A stretch of 57,359 nt of DNA from assembly GCA_014642895.1 (NCBI GenBank), contig BMJD01000029.1, positions 1 through 57,359 of the forward strand. The letters are read 5' to 3'. The notes under the pieces are model-generated. The model was not told the DNA's origin. It worked only from the letters and a program-made list of their open reading frames with translations, and made no database searches. This DNA comes from Lentibacillus populi (lineage in GTDB: Bacteria; Bacillota; Bacilli; Bacillales; Amphibacillaceae). Below, in pieces: positions 18,000-27,244 of this stretch; the first letter of the stretch is position 1, and each line of letters starts with the position of its first letter. The position numbers were made by a program, and so were the translations under genes.

Positions 18000-20953
18000 T
18001 TGTAACACGGGCAACGATCGATGGATTCGGAAAATGGTATGATCAATCAATTGATTTCTCACAAGACAGCCTTACTTGTTTGTACGGTGAAAATGAATCA
18101 GGTAAATCAACGCTTTATCAATTTATTCTGTTTATGTTATTCGGACTGCCACCGAAGAAACGGGCATTTTTCAGACCAAAAACAGGTGCCAAAATGGGTG
18201 GAAGGCTTACGATTTATGACGAAGAAATAGGTGAGTATACGATCGAACGGTTCGATGCGGCCAGGAATGGGGCGGCACTATGTTATACCGGCGACGGAAA
18301 TAAGCATGATGAAGAATGGCTTAAAAATCGCCTGCAAGGGATGACTTTTCCAACCTATCAGTCCATCTTCTCCTTTTCTGCAGCAGATTTATTTGTATTA
18401 AACGAAATGAAAGAAGAAGATCTGGGAGATGTTTTACTGAGTATTGGGTTAACCGGGTCCAGAAATATCCAAGCGATTGAAAAGCGTTTAGACGCACAAT
18501 TGGCTGAATTATTTAAGCCTTACGGGAAAAAGCCGATAATAAATAAGCAAATTGCAACGTTAGATGAATTACATACTAGCTTATCGGCGTATGAAAAGGA
18601 TGAAGCAGCTTACCGGGATAAGAAAGAAAAGCTGGATACATTGGAAACGGAGATTGGACGATTGAAAATTAAACTGCACGAAGAAAAATCTTGCCTTTCC
18701 GCTATCGAAAAAAAGCTGCATGCATTGCCACTGATTCATCAATACCATCATTATGCAAAACAATTAGCAGTGTTCCCGGACGCCATTCCATTTCCTAAAG
18801 ATGTTAGGGATCGCTATAATGTGGTGAAGGAGCAGCTCTTGCCTTTACAAAGTGAGTATTCCGGATTAGCAGCAAATTTGACGAAATACCGGGCGAAAAC
18901 CGAGCAGCTAAAAGAAACCAAGGCTGATGAAGCAACATATAAGCAGGTGAAACAGCTTTTGGAGCAATCGGCGGCGTTTCTGGACATAGAAAAAGAGCTG
19001 AATAAACTTCGTGAAGCGCAAAAACAAAAAGAAATGCAAATAACGACGTTACTTAACCAATTAAACACCGGTATTACATTACCAGATTTAGCATCGATCA
19101 CATTAACCTTTCATACGGAGGAAACTTGGAACAGTCTTGCCGGTGAAACCAATCAACTGGAATTGGAATGGAACCAGCAGGAACAAGAAGAACGTGTTGC
19201 CAAAAGACAGCGGGATGAATTACAAACCCAGCAGGAAGAACTAAAATCACACCTGCTGCCAGAGCAGCGTGTCGGGGAATTAACCGCAACCATTCGTGCC
19301 TATCAGCAACAAACCGATATGATGAATGATACGAGCAACCAACGGGAATGGCAACAAATGAAAAGCGGGAAGGAGAAATCTGCCAATACTATTTTAGCAG
19401 GAAGTCTAATCCTTGCGATGCTTAATGGTATCGGTTTATTGTTTTTTGATAATAAACCGATGCTTGGTATTATGTTAATTACTTTGATCATCGGTTTTGG
19501 CCAGTGGTTCTTTAGAAAACACTCGATAAAGGAAACGGAAAGGATGCTACAATGGAGACAAGCACAATTCCCTGAACCGGCGATAACCCAGAAAACATAC
19601 GAAGAAGCGGAATCCCTGCTTGCTTTTCATACGAAGAACGAAACCGATCTGGCTGTTATTCAGGATCAGCTCCAATCAGTTGACGTACAGTTTTTAAAAT
19701 TATCGGAGCGGCGGAATGCGTTAGATGTAAAGCAAGACCGGATCAACCAGCAAATGGAGCAGCAATATGATAATTATCCTTTCCTCTGCGATATAGACAT
19801 ATCCTATTGGGTGCCATTTTATCATTCGCTGAAAAACATTTTGCAGTTGCATGAGGAAGCTGGACAAATGGAGCACCAACAATCGAAATTACGTCAAAAA
19901 AAAGCTGCACTTGAACAAAACATAAACAGGTTTTTTCAGGAACGAAATGGGGAAGCATTAAGCGGAAGTGTTGAAGCGAAAATGATCATGCTGGAGAACC
20001 TTGCAAGGGACTACCAGCAAGCAAATGACCTTATTGCTCAATATAACGGCTGGATTAAGGAGAATATAGAAGAACAGGAAATAGTCGAACAAAAAATGGC
20101 CGTCTATCAAAAGGAACGGGAACGATTATACCAGGCAGCGGATGTTAAAACGGAGGAAGCTTTTTTCCAAAAAGCGAAAGAATGGGAAGAGAAACAGAAA
20201 ATCAGTACAAGACTTGCCGAGATTACCGATCAGCTGCTATCCATTTTTGCCGAGGAAGAATTGGAACGAATCAAGACGGAATTATTAATAGAACACGAGC
20301 TTAAAGAAGAACAGGAGACACATACTGCCGCGATCCAACGCATCGAATCCGAACTCGACGCAAAACGGCAGGAACTTGCAGATCGAAATGCCGATTTAGC
20401 AAGGATGGAATCGTCTGTTACCTATTCCAGTACACTGCACCGCTTTTGTATGGAACAGGAGCAGTTAGCAGAATTGGCCAGAAAGTGGGCGGTGTTGAAG
20501 ACAGCGAAAGAATTGTTAGCCGATACCAAACGAAATTACCGTGAAAAATATATAACTAAGGTCATCGAAAAGACATCTGCTTACTTTGCCGAACTAACCA
20601 ATAACGCGTACAAAGAGGTGTTTGCTCCAACTGAAGGGCAGCTTTTTCAAGTAGTATCGGCAAATGATATCCACTACACGGTGAATGAACTGTCACAAGG
20701 AACAACCGATCAGCTCTATGTATCATTAAGAATTGCGATAAGCGAAGTGATGAGTGAAAAACATCGACTGCCATTTATTATTGATGATGCATTTGTTCAT
20801 TTTGATTTATATCGGACAAAAAATATCATGCGGATTTTAACGAAGATCGCCGAAAGTCAGCAAGTAATTCTATTAACCTGTAAAAAAGATCTAAAAGATA
20901 CGGTTTATAATGGTGAAATTGTCTATTTAGAAAATACTGTTCGCATTTCTTGA
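17996..20953 (+). CDS. yhaN: Rad50/SbcC-like ATPase YhaN (SbcE)
   Basis: A 985-residue SMC-like ATPase. Walker A GENESGKST lies at about residues 31-39; long coiled coils follow; near the C-terminus are the signature LSQGTTDQL (about 897) and Walker B FIIDDAF (about 926). Unusually for the SbcC/Rad50 superfamily, but typical of YhaN, two hydrophobic segments sit mid-protein (about residues 465-510), so part of the coiled-coil hinge may touch the membrane. It should form a complex with YhaO. The ATGA overlap with yhaO indicates coupled translation. Confidence 0.9.
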   Translation: MIVTRATIDGFGKWYDQSIDFSQDSLTCLYGENESGKSTLYQFILFMLFGLPPKKRAFFRPKTGAKMGGRLTIYDEEIGEYTIERFDAARNGAALCYTGDGNKHDEEWLKNRLQGMTFPTYQSIFSFSAADLFVLNEMKEEDLGDVLLSIGLTGSRNIQAIEKRLDAQLAELFKPYGKKPIINKQIATLDELHTSLSAYEKDEAAYRDKKEKLDTLETEIGRLKIKLHEEKSCLSAIEKKLHALPLIHQYHHYAKQLAVFPDAIPFPKDVRDRYNVVKEQLLPLQSEYSGLAANLTKYRAKTEQLKETKADEATYKQVKQLLEQSAAFLDIEKELNKLREAQKQKEMQITTLLNQLNTGITLPDLASITLTFHTEETWNSLAGETNQLELEWNQQEQEERVAKRQRDELQTQQEELKSHLLPEQRVGELTATIRAYQQQTDMMNDTSNQREWQQMKSGKEKSANTILAGSLILAMLNGIGLLFFDNKPMLGIMLITLIIGFGQWFFRKHSIKETERMLQWRQAQFPEPAITQKTYEEAESLLAFHTKNETDLAVIQDQLQSVDVQFLKLSERRNALDVKQDRINQQMEQQYDNYPFLCDIDISYWVPFYHSLKNILQLHEEAGQMEHQQSKLRQKKAALEQNINRFFQERNGEALSGSVEAKMIMLENLARDYQQANDLIAQYNGWIKENIEEQEIVEQKMAVYQKERERLYQAADVKTEEAFFQKAKEWEEKQKISTRLAEITDQLLSIFAEEELERIKTELLIEHELKEEQETHTAAIQRIESELDAKRQELADRNADLARMESSVTYSSTLHRFCMEQEQLAELARKWAVLKTAKELLADTKRNYREKYITKVIEKTSAYFAELTNNAYKEVFAPTEGQLFQVVSANDIHYTVNELSQGTTDQLYVSLRIAISEVMSEKHRLPFIIDDAFVHFDLYRTKNIMRILTKIAESQQVILLTCKKDLKDTVYNGEIVYLENTVRIS

Positions 20954-21011
20954 TAAATAATGATAAACTATTTCCAGATTAATGATTAATAACCTTGTGG
21001 AGGGAAATCCA

Positions 21012-21560
21012 TTGGCAGAAGAACATGTATCAAAGGATTGGGAAAAATATGAAGAAACAATTGAAAAATTCATTCAGGTTATTGCTAAAAATATGAATTT
21101 ATATGGTATCACTTCCTCAGTTGGGCGGTTATATGGTGTATTGTATTTTGCGGATAAACCGTTGACATTGGATGATATGCGTGAGGCACTGGAGATGAGT
21201 AAAACGAGTATGTCGACAGGTGTCAGGGCATTGTCGGAAATGAAAATGGTTGAATCCACATTTAAAAAGGGAATCCGTAAAGATCTATACCAGACAGAGG
21301 ATGACTGGTATAAATCATTTACCTCCTTGTTTGGAAACAGATGGCGTCAAACCACGGAAACAAATATCGAGGAAGCGGAGGAAACGATGGAGGAATTAGA
21401 AGCAATTCTCCTGCAAACAAATGATGCGTCATTAAAAGCAAAGATCAATGAAGATATGGAACGACTGCGCTACGCACAAAACTATTATAAATGGCTGATG
21501 AAATTTATCCAGGTAGTTGAATCAGGCAAAATCTTTGAATACATTCCAAAAAATAAATAA
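21012..21560 (+). CDS. GbsR/OpcR-family (MarR-like) regulator
   Basis: A 182-residue winged-helix protein with the conserved GbsR-family core: SVGRLYGVLYFADKPLTLDD, then EMSKTSMSTGVRAL and KKGIRKDLYQ. In B. subtilis members such as GbsR and OpcR sense choline and control osmoprotectant genes. A clear paralogue is encoded at 26639-27127 beside opuA. An ATG at 20982 lies upstream, but TTG at 21012 follows GTGGAGGG and gives a better start. Its place between yhaN and yhaM is unexplained; the target is unknown. Confidence 0.82.
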   Translation: MAEEHVSKDWEKYEETIEKFIQVIAKNMNLYGITSSVGRLYGVLYFADKPLTLDDMREALEMSKTSMSTGVRALSEMKMVESTFKKGIRKDLYQTEDDWYKSFTSLFGNRWRQTTETNIEEAEETMEELEAILLQTNDASLKAKINEDMERLRYAQNYYKWLMKFIQVVESGKIFEYIPKNK

Positions 21561-21657
21561 AACAGCTGTAAACTGAGATTGACATAAAAACAAACGACTT
21601 TCTGCAATATGTTTGAGTCAATCTTTTTCTTTTACACTTATGGGGGAGGATTTTAAT

Positions 21658-22614
21658 ATGAACAAGAGTGTCAATAAGGGGATTGGCTATGCTGGTATAG
21701 GAGAGAAAATAGATGATTTTCTTCTAATCAAAGAAGCAACAAGAGGTGTCGCAAGTAACGGGAAACCGTTTCTTACTTTGATTTTGCGTGATGCAACAGG
21801 GGAAATCGAGGCAAAACTATGGGATGCTACAAAAGAAGATGAAGAAATATTCGTGCCAGAACAAATTGTCAGGTTGAATGGTGAGATTAATCAATTTCGT
21901 GGTAAACTGCAATTGAAAATTATGGCAATACAGCCAGCCCAGCCGACAGATGATGTACACGTCTCGCAATTTGTCGAAAAAGCCCCCGTTCATCGCGATG
22001 TATTGATGGAAAAACTTACGGAAGCGATTTTTGAAATGAAAAATCCGGCAATGCAGCGAATTGTCCGAGCGTTTATTAAAAAATATCAGGAACCTTTGTT
22101 AACCTATCCGGCAGCATCGAAAAACCACCATGAATATGTTTCCGGACTGGCACATCATATAGTCAGTATGCTTGCCTTGGCAAAGGAATTCCATACATTG
22201 TATCCGGAGATTAATAAGGACTTATTGTATTCCGGAATTATCTTGCATGATTTAGGAAAACTGAAAGAGTTGTCGGGTGTCGTCACAACCACGTATACAA
22301 TCGAAGGAAAACTGCTTGGCCATATTCCAATGATGGTGGAGGAAATCGGGCGTGTCGCAAATGAACTGCAAATTGAAGGGGAGGAAGTGCTGATTCTTAA
22401 ACACCTCGTCTTAAGCCACCACGGCAAAGCAGAATGGGGGAGCCCTAAACCTCCATTAGTTCGTGAAGCGGAGATACTTCATTTAATTGATTTAATCGAT
22501 GCGAAAATGAATATGCTCAATCGGGCATTAACTAAGGTGAAACCCGGGGAATTTACCGAAAGACTATTTGCGATGGACAATCGCCAATTCTATAAACCAG
22601 TTTTCGATGAATAA
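21658..22614 (+). CDS. yhaM: 3'-5' exoribonuclease YhaM
   Basis: A 318-residue protein with an N-terminal OB-fold (about residues 20-95) and a C-terminal HD domain (GLAHH about 163-167, ILHDLGK about 195-201, HLVLSHHG further on). This is the architecture of YhaM, which shortens RNA (and DNA) from the 3' end in Gram-positive bacteria. The frame opens at 21613, but the ATG at 21658 has a GGGGGAGG site and fits the family. Its order after yhaON matches B. subtilis, apart from the inserted GbsR-type gene. Confidence 0.92.
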   Translation: MNKSVNKGIGYAGIGEKIDDFLLIKEATRGVASNGKPFLTLILRDATGEIEAKLWDATKEDEEIFVPEQIVRLNGEINQFRGKLQLKIMAIQPAQPTDDVHVSQFVEKAPVHRDVLMEKLTEAIFEMKNPAMQRIVRAFIKKYQEPLLTYPAASKNHHEYVSGLAHHIVSMLALAKEFHTLYPEINKDLLYSGIILHDLGKLKELSGVVTTTYTIEGKLLGHIPMMVEEIGRVANELQIEGEEVLILKHLVLSHHGKAEWGSPKPPLVREAEILHLIDLIDAKMNMLNRALTKVKPGEFTERLFAMDNRQFYKPVFDE

Positions 22615-22810
22615 AATGAAACTTCATTTGCTATATACAGAGAATCAAGAAAATGGTCATCAGGCCAGGTATTTCTGCAAATCCGACCTCTGACATCTGG
22701 TCTCCTTAGTTGCACAACTACTGGTTTTTCTCGTGCTCGCAATTTGGGGTTATTATTTTCCGCTCTGTTACATATATATGTGATAGATGATGGACAAGGG
22801 GGACGAGTAC

Positions 22811-23011
22811 ATGATTGCTGGAGTACCTTGGTGGGTATTTATGATGATACTTTTTATATTTTTGAGCGGATATATGGCTTACCGGGCAATACGTGCGGAG
22901 AAAAAACTGGAACAGCAGTTTATTGAGCGGGAAGGAAATGTCTATATGGAACGATTGGAAGAGGAACGAAAACAAAAAGAAGAGCAGCGCAGGATATCGT
23001 CTGACGGATAA
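22811..23011 (+). CDS. yhaL: Sporulation protein YhaL
   Basis: A 66-residue protein with one membrane segment (PWWVFMMILFIFLSGYMAY, about residues 6-24) and a charged, helical tail (FIEREGNVYMERLEEERKQK). Sequence pattern and position between yhaM and prsA match B. subtilis YhaL, a sporulation-linked protein of unknown action. An ATG at 22787 lies upstream without a ribosome site; the ATG at 22811 follows AAGGGGGACG. CATATATA near 22770 is a possible sigma-E -10, but the evidence is weak. Confidence 0.82.
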   Translation: MIAGVPWWVFMMILFIFLSGYMAYRAIRAEKKLEQQFIEREGNVYMERLEEERKQKEEQRRISSDG

Positions 23012-23056
23012 GTATCAGCACTATATAAGCAAGTCCTGGACAACCTATTTCCTAAT

Positions 23057-23089
23057 AAAAAAATGGAGGCAACTGCTGCCCCCATTTTT
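23057..23089. terminator. Bidirectional terminator between yhaL and prsA
   Basis: Hairpin AAAAAATGGAGGCA / TGCCCCCATTTTT between two converging genes, directly after the prsA stop codon. Confidence 0.85.
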
Positions 23090-23090
23090 A

Positions 23091-23987
23091 TTATTTGCCC
23101 TCTTTTTTCTCGTCTTTGCTGTCATCTGCTGTTTTGAATAAATCTTTAAATTGTTTATCTTCTACTTTAATATCAGCATCTTTTAACAGACCATCAATTT
23201 TCTCCTGTGCTTTCTGCGGATCAATTTTTTGGTTTAAAATTTCGCGGCGAATATCATCTTTCATATCTTCAAATTTGCCAATATCTTCTTCTGATTCACG
23301 CTTGTCCGTAACTTTAATAATGTGATAACCATGTTGTGATTTTACCGGATCACTGATTTTACCTTTTTCCAGACTATAGGCTGCATCTTCAAAAGCAGGA
23401 TCCATTTTTCCGACAGAGAAATAGCCAAGATCACCACCGTTTTCAGCAGTTGCTTTATCGGTTGAATATTCTTTCGCCAATTTGGCAAAATCGCCGCCTT
23501 CATCCAGTTTCTTCTTCACTTCCTTAGCGGTTTTCTCGTCCGCAACCAGGATATGCTGTGCTTTAATTTCCGTTTTCATCCGGTCGTACCGCTGTTTTAT
23601 TTCGTCCTCTGAAATATCAATGTCTTCCGATAAGGCAGCTTCCTGCAGGAGACTGAACCGAACCAGCTTCCGGAATGCATCTTCATCTTTAATTCCTTGT
23701 TGCTGTAGTGCCATTTCGAATTGGTCACCTAACTGATCCTTGGTTTTTTTGACTTCCTTATCAACTTCTTTATCTGACACATCATATTTATCATCCAATA
23801 CTTCTTCGGTTACCATTTGCTGTAAGATTTGATCACCATATTGATCCTTCAATTCATTATAAAAGTCTTCTTTTGTTATATTACCGGCATCTGTTTTTAC
23901 AACTGCATCTGATGATGTGTCGTTGGAACATGCTGACAGTCCAAGAACACCAGCTGATAACGTGAGGGCAACTACTAGTTTTTTCAT
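23091..23987 (-). CDS. prsA: Foldase lipoprotein PrsA (parvulin-type PPIase)
   Basis: A 298-residue lipoprotein with signal peptide MKKLVVALTLSAGVLGLSAC; the lipobox LSAC puts the lipidated cysteine at about residue 20. The middle holds a parvulin peptidyl-prolyl isomerase domain (AQHILVADEKTAKEV, NGGDLGYFSVGKM, SQHGYHIIKVTD). PrsA helps secreted proteins fold on the outer face of the membrane. A start at 24062 is open, but the ATG at 23985-23987 begins the signal peptide and has an AGGAGTG site. The C-terminus is highly charged (DDSKDEKKEGK). Confidence 0.95.
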   Translation of the reverse strand: MKKLVVALTLSAGVLGLSACSNDTSSDAVVKTDAGNITKEDFYNELKDQYGDQILQQMVTEEVLDDKYDVSDKEVDKEVKKTKDQLGDQFEMALQQQGIKDEDAFRKLVRFSLLQEAALSEDIDISEDEIKQRYDRMKTEIKAQHILVADEKTAKEVKKKLDEGGDFAKLAKEYSTDKATAENGGDLGYFSVGKMDPAFEDAAYSLEKGKISDPVKSQHGYHIIKVTDKRESEEDIGKFEDMKDDIRREILNQKIDPQKAQEKIDGLLKDADIKVEDKQFKDLFKTADDSKDEKKEGK

Positions 23988-24119
23988 TTCATCGAACACT
24001 CCTAATCTGATTGTTTCTTTTGTTTTTGAAACTAATGATAAATATACCACACTTTTAGTCAAAAAAAAAACAGTCCTATGGCATACTTTACTATTTTTTT
24101 ATAAAAATTGTCCGATTGA

Positions 24120-24305
24120 TTAACCTACTACGTTTATTACCTTAACATAAGATGACACGAGTAAAATAATGATCATAATATTGATCATGCGGAAAACACG
24201 CGATTGTTTATGCTGGTTCATGTCCAACTTTAAACAAAAGCTATTGGTTAATGAGTTAAAGATTAGCAGGATAAAAAGCGCATAAAATACAAAAAAGATA
24301 ATCAC
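24120..24305 (-). CDS. Small two-segment membrane protein, unknown function
   Basis: A 61-residue protein with hydrophobic segments at residues 1-17 and 41-57 joined by a basic loop (LDMNQHKQSRVFR). The start is GTG at 24305, preceded by a good AGGGGGT ribosome site, which supports a real gene. I do not recognise the family. It lies upstream of prsA on the same strand and could share a transcript with it, although a repeat lies just before it. Confidence 0.6.
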   Translation of the reverse strand: MIIFFVFYALFILLIFNSLTNSFCLKLDMNQHKQSRVFRMINIMIIILLVSSYVKVINVVG

Positions 24306-24351
24306 AAGTAAAACCCCCTAAAGCTTATCAAGAATTACGATTTATAAGCTG

Positions 24352-24636
24352 GATGCAAAAAGTTTGCCGAATTGGTTGAAGGTCGAGGCAATGTAGTGCG
24401 ACCCCTACGGGAAAGGAAAAGCATTTGCCAAGGAGCGAGCTTGTACAGGACTTGTTGACTTCTGCAGAGGCTAATAATTTAGGCGCTTAGCAGAAGCCCC
24501 CTATCTCTTAGATACATGAGCACTGAGGAAAGCTTCCCCGCATTTTCATCGTATTCAGTCTTCAAAGGAGTGGGGAAACAAGGAAGCGCCTGGGTTAACC
24601 GCCGATTATTTGGCAACTTTTTGAACATCCTTTTAT
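24352..24636 (-). repeat. Family-2 inverted-end repeat, copy B
   Basis: About 285 bp starting AAAAAGTTTGCCGAATTGG and ending CAACTTTTTGAACATCCTTT. It shares the GAAGGTCGAGGC, CTTGTACAGGACTTGTTGAC and TTAGCAGAAGCCCCCTAT blocks with copies at 6890 and 25709 but has about 80 bases of extra sequence before the right end. Confidence 0.75.
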
Positions 24637-24701
24637 AATATTATATTAATAACTGTACCAAAATATAGACATAATGAACAGGGCAGATTGTTTATTTACA
24701 T

Positions 24702-24738
24702 AAAAAAAGGATCTTTAGTCGTAACAGATCCTTTTTTT
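24702..24738. terminator. Terminator-like hairpin between two repeats
   Basis: Perfect AAAAAAAGGATCT / AGATCCTTTTTTT hairpin. It stands between two repeats with no obvious gene to serve in the plus direction; on the minus strand it could end the DUF3267 transcript. Confidence 0.75.
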
Positions 24739-24782
24739 AAAAGTAAAGTATATATTTTTTGCGATATTAATTCATGATCAAG

Positions 24783-25049
24783 AAAGGCCATGTCCAGCTC
24801 CAGCGCCCAGCGGCTAGTGTGCAACACCCGCCTCCGTACGATAAAGAAGACTTGCCGATTGGTGAAACCAGAGGCTTAGTCGCACTTATACCCTTGTGGT
24901 GAAAGTCAACATCGGTTCGGGTTAAGGAAGGCCGACTAAGAGCGGACTTTGCGTCCAACTCACGTCTACCCCTTTTGTAGGGGCATGTTTCCTTTATCTC
25001 CTGCGGCAGGGCGTAGCACATACGTCGCTAACCGGGCGCTTCCACTTTT
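24783..25049. repeat. Family-1 dispersed repeat, copy B (expanded)
   Basis: About 267 bp with GGCCATGTCCAGCTCCAGCG at the left and GCTAACCGGGCGCTTCC at the right, plus an extra internal block (GGTTAAGGAAGGCCGACTAA) that recurs in the copy at 26332. It ends against the stop codon of the DUF3267 gene at 25051, so the insertion may have set the C-terminus of that protein. Confidence 0.75.
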
Positions 25050-25050
25050 C

Positions 25051-25596
25051 TTACTCCTGTGCTTTTACAAGTATTGTAAAACCATCATTTTCATTTTCAA
25101 TTAACGCTTTTTTTGGTGCTTTGGTAATGTGGATCACATATAGAAAGTCGGAAAACGATATTCCAATATGGAAAGCCGTAAATAATAGAATGTAAACATA
25201 GTAATCTACAAACAAATAACTTGCCACAATACCTGGTATAGTGATGAAAAGGGTCGGTGCCAGTGCGACCATTAATGATAATTGTTTTGATAAATAGGAT
25301 TTCGGATAATACGTCAAGTTTGGCAGCATTACTTTTTTTGCTTTATCACTCGTTTTTGCTCGTTTATTGGTCATGATTAATGGTAGAATATGCATAAACG
25401 AATGTATTGCAGGTAATAGAATAAAGGCAATGCCAAATGGAATGATGCCAGATTCGTTAACACTTGTTGTTCCATGAATAATTGACAGCGGTACATAAAG
25501 GAAAATAAATGTCAATAAACTGATCAAAAATGAAATGGTATAAATACGGGTCAGGCCAAATTCTTTTTTAAAGTTAATCGATTTCCAACAGTTCAT
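25051..25596 (-). CDS. DUF3267 membrane protein
   Basis: A 181-residue membrane protein with four hydrophobic segments. A His pair in the second half of the membrane part (LLPAIHSFMHILPLIMTNKR) and HIGISFSD near the C-terminus fit DUF3267, thought to be distantly related to membrane zinc peptidases; activity is unproven. B. subtilis carries yhaJ, possibly the same family, near prsA, so this may be its counterpart. The ATG at 25596 has an AAGGAGGG site. The stop codon touches a repeat, and another repeat lies about 110 bases upstream of the start. Confidence 0.65.
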   Translation of the reverse strand: MNCWKSINFKKEFGLTRIYTISFLISLLTFIFLYVPLSIIHGTTSVNESGIIPFGIAFILLPAIHSFMHILPLIMTNKRAKTSDKAKKVMLPNLTYYPKSYLSKQLSLMVALAPTLFITIPGIVASYLFVDYYVYILLFTAFHIGISFSDFLYVIHITKAPKKALIENENDGFTILVKAQE

Positions 25597-25708
25597 TCTT
25601 GACCCTCCTTGCTAAACATTCGTGATGGTTTGATATTTCCTTCAAGAATAATAGTACGATTTCAGCTAAAAAGCAATAGTTTTTTTGTATAAAATAAATC
25701 TTTTTTAG

Positions 25709-25919
25709 AGGATGTTCAAAAGTCACCAAATGATAAGCGGCGAATCGTGTCGCCCGCTTGCTTTTCCGCTCCTCATGTACCCAAAGACATAGGGGATCTT
25801 CTGCTAAAACCGCCCACGTCCTGTGGGCAACGCAGAAGTCAGCACATCCTGTGCAAGCCCGGTGCCGGGAGCTACGCCGCCTCGACCTTCAAGACCCGAT
25901 TCGGCGACTTTTTGAACAA
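25709..25919 (+). repeat. Family-2 inverted-end repeat, copy C (best-preserved full copy)
   Basis: 211 bp from GGATGTTCAAAAGTCACC to GGCGACTTTTTGAACAAGC; the ends are inverted repeats of each other. Internal GC-rich blocks match copies at 6890 and 24352 in opposite orientation. Open frames through it are not supported as genes. Confidence 0.85.
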
Positions 25920-25978
25920 GCACTTTTACGCCTGAATTTGTAAGAAAGTTATGGCTGATTGAATAAGGGGGGGTATGG

Positions 25979-26314
25979 GTGGACGAATTGAAGAATGACG
26001 ATACAATACACTTTCATTTGCAATTATTATCAAAGCTGATTGACATTAAGCAGTATCCCTTTATTAAATTAATCATTGAACACAACATCACCTTCCAGGA
26101 ATATAACAATCTTTTTCTCCTGTTGGACAAGCTGAATGAACAGTATGAATCACAAAAAGAGGAAGGTTTTCTGGATTTCACATCGTTATTAGTCCACTTT
26201 GGCGGCATGTTAACGGAAAAACTGGATCCGAATGATACGATTTTTGCATTAAAACGAGAAGGGTATTTCCCTTCTTTAATGGGTGAATTTATAAAAATTA
26301 TTGAACGGAAATAA
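25979..26314 (+). CDS. yhaI: YhaI (DUF1878) family protein
   Basis: A 111-residue soluble helical protein. HLQLLSKLIDIKQYPFIKLI at the start and LDPNDTIFALKREGYFPSLM near the end match DUF1878, represented by B. subtilis YhaI, of unknown function. The start is GTG at 25979 behind an AAGGGGGGGT site. It is flanked by a family-2 repeat upstream and a family-1 repeat downstream. Confidence 0.8.
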   Translation: MDELKNDDTIHFHLQLLSKLIDIKQYPFIKLIIEHNITFQEYNNLFLLLDKLNEQYESQKEEGFLDFTSLLVHFGGMLTEKLDPNDTIFALKREGYFPSLMGEFIKIIERK

Positions 26315-26331
26315 TGGGAAGTTGCCGATAG

Positions 26332-26566
26332 GAGGTTTAGCACAAAAGCGAAAAGCGCGTCTGGTCTAAGGAAGGCCGATTAAAACTGGCACGTCAAAGC
26401 CTAAGTTCCGCTTTCACTGATGTGGCTCTTCCTGGCAAACTAATCCATCCCTTCTTTACTTAAAACTAAAGAAAGTATAAAATTCGAGGCGCAGTTATGC
26501 TTACAGCAGAGCAGGCCACGTCCGGCTCCAACGCGTCGCTAACCGGACGCTTGCGCCTTTGTTCCT
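26332..26566. repeat. Family-1 dispersed repeat, copy C (rearranged)
   Basis: The right part (26467-26565) keeps both element ends, TAAAGAAAGTATAAAATTC and CGGACGCTTGCGCCTTTG, with the middle deleted. The left part (26340-26440) carries the TAAGGAAGGCCGATTAAAA block seen in copy B. Confidence 0.65.
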
Positions 26567-26568
26567 AA

Positions 26569-26600
26569 AAAGGGCCTGTTTAAGAGAGGAGGCCCTTTGT
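26569..26600 (-). terminator. Terminator of the GbsR-type gene beside opuA
   Basis: Hairpin AAAGGGCCT / AGGCCCTTT; on the minus strand the stem runs into five T residues. Confidence 0.75.
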
Positions 26601-26638
26601 TTGAGGACACACCTGGTGCGGTTTTATACGAGCCGGAT

Positions 26639-27127
26639 TTAGTCATTTTTCATGTTCTGGAACGCTTTCTCAATTTGCTGATGGAATTCAATTATTTGTT
26701 TTAGTCTGTTTTCTAATGTGACAAGTTCTTTATTATGCTTTTCGTCGGCCCTCTGCAACTGAACTTTATCAAACATTTCCTCCAGTGATTCCCTTTGATG
26801 GCTGGTTGCATCAATCCATTTTGCAATAGAAGCATTCATAAAAGATTTAAACAAATGTGTATTTGCCTGGTATAAATCCTTTCGTACTCCTTTTCTCCAG
26901 ACACGTGTAACGAGATTTAAATCTAATAAATTTCTAACACTTGTACTCATGGATGTTTTGCTCTTCCCTAAAGCCTCGCTCATTTCATCCAATGTCATGG
27001 GCTGCTCCTTCAAATACAAAAAAGCGAACAGACGCGCTCCAGCTGGAGATAAATCAAACATTTCAATCGTTTTGGCAAACTCACTTATAATTTTATTTAA
27101 CACCATTTCATTTTGCTGTTGATTCAT
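26639..27127 (-). CDS. GbsR-family (MarR-like) regulator divergent from opuA
   Basis: A 162-residue winged-helix protein with the GbsR-type core PAGARLFAFLYLKEQPMTLD, GKSKTSMSTSVRNL and RKGVRKDLYQ. It is divergently placed before the opuA osmoprotectant importer, with about 450 bases between, so it is the likely regulator of opuA; in B. subtilis such proteins repress choline or betaine uptake genes in response to choline. The ATG has an AGGAGG site. It is a paralogue of the protein at 21012-21560, 20 residues shorter. Confidence 0.85.
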   Translation of the reverse strand: MNQQQNEMVLNKIISEFAKTIEMFDLSPAGARLFAFLYLKEQPMTLDEMSEALGKSKTSMSTSVRNLLDLNLVTRVWRKGVRKDLYQANTHLFKSFMNASIAKWIDATSHQRESLEEMFDKVQLQRADEKHNKELVTLENRLKQIIEFHQQIEKAFQNMKND

Positions 27128-27244
27128 AAAATCCTCCTAAACACTACTATAAAAAGGTTACATCAAAATGAAAAATATTGAAAATCAGTCATTGGGTAGT
27201 AAATGGGAGGAAACCTTAGGAATTAAGAGTAAACCAAACGGAAA

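Noticed and set aside
22615-22786. Regulatory RNA between yhaM and yhaL
   Set aside because: Only weak local pairing near 22660-22700; no motif, terminator or repeat could be supported.
24767-25021. 84-codon frame on the minus strand
   Set aside because: It lies within a family-1 repeat and resembles no protein.
26639-27127. ScoC (Hpr), expected in this place from B. subtilis gene order
   Set aside because: The core SKTSMSTSVRNL and RKGVRKDLYQ is of the GbsR family, and the gene is divergent from opuA.
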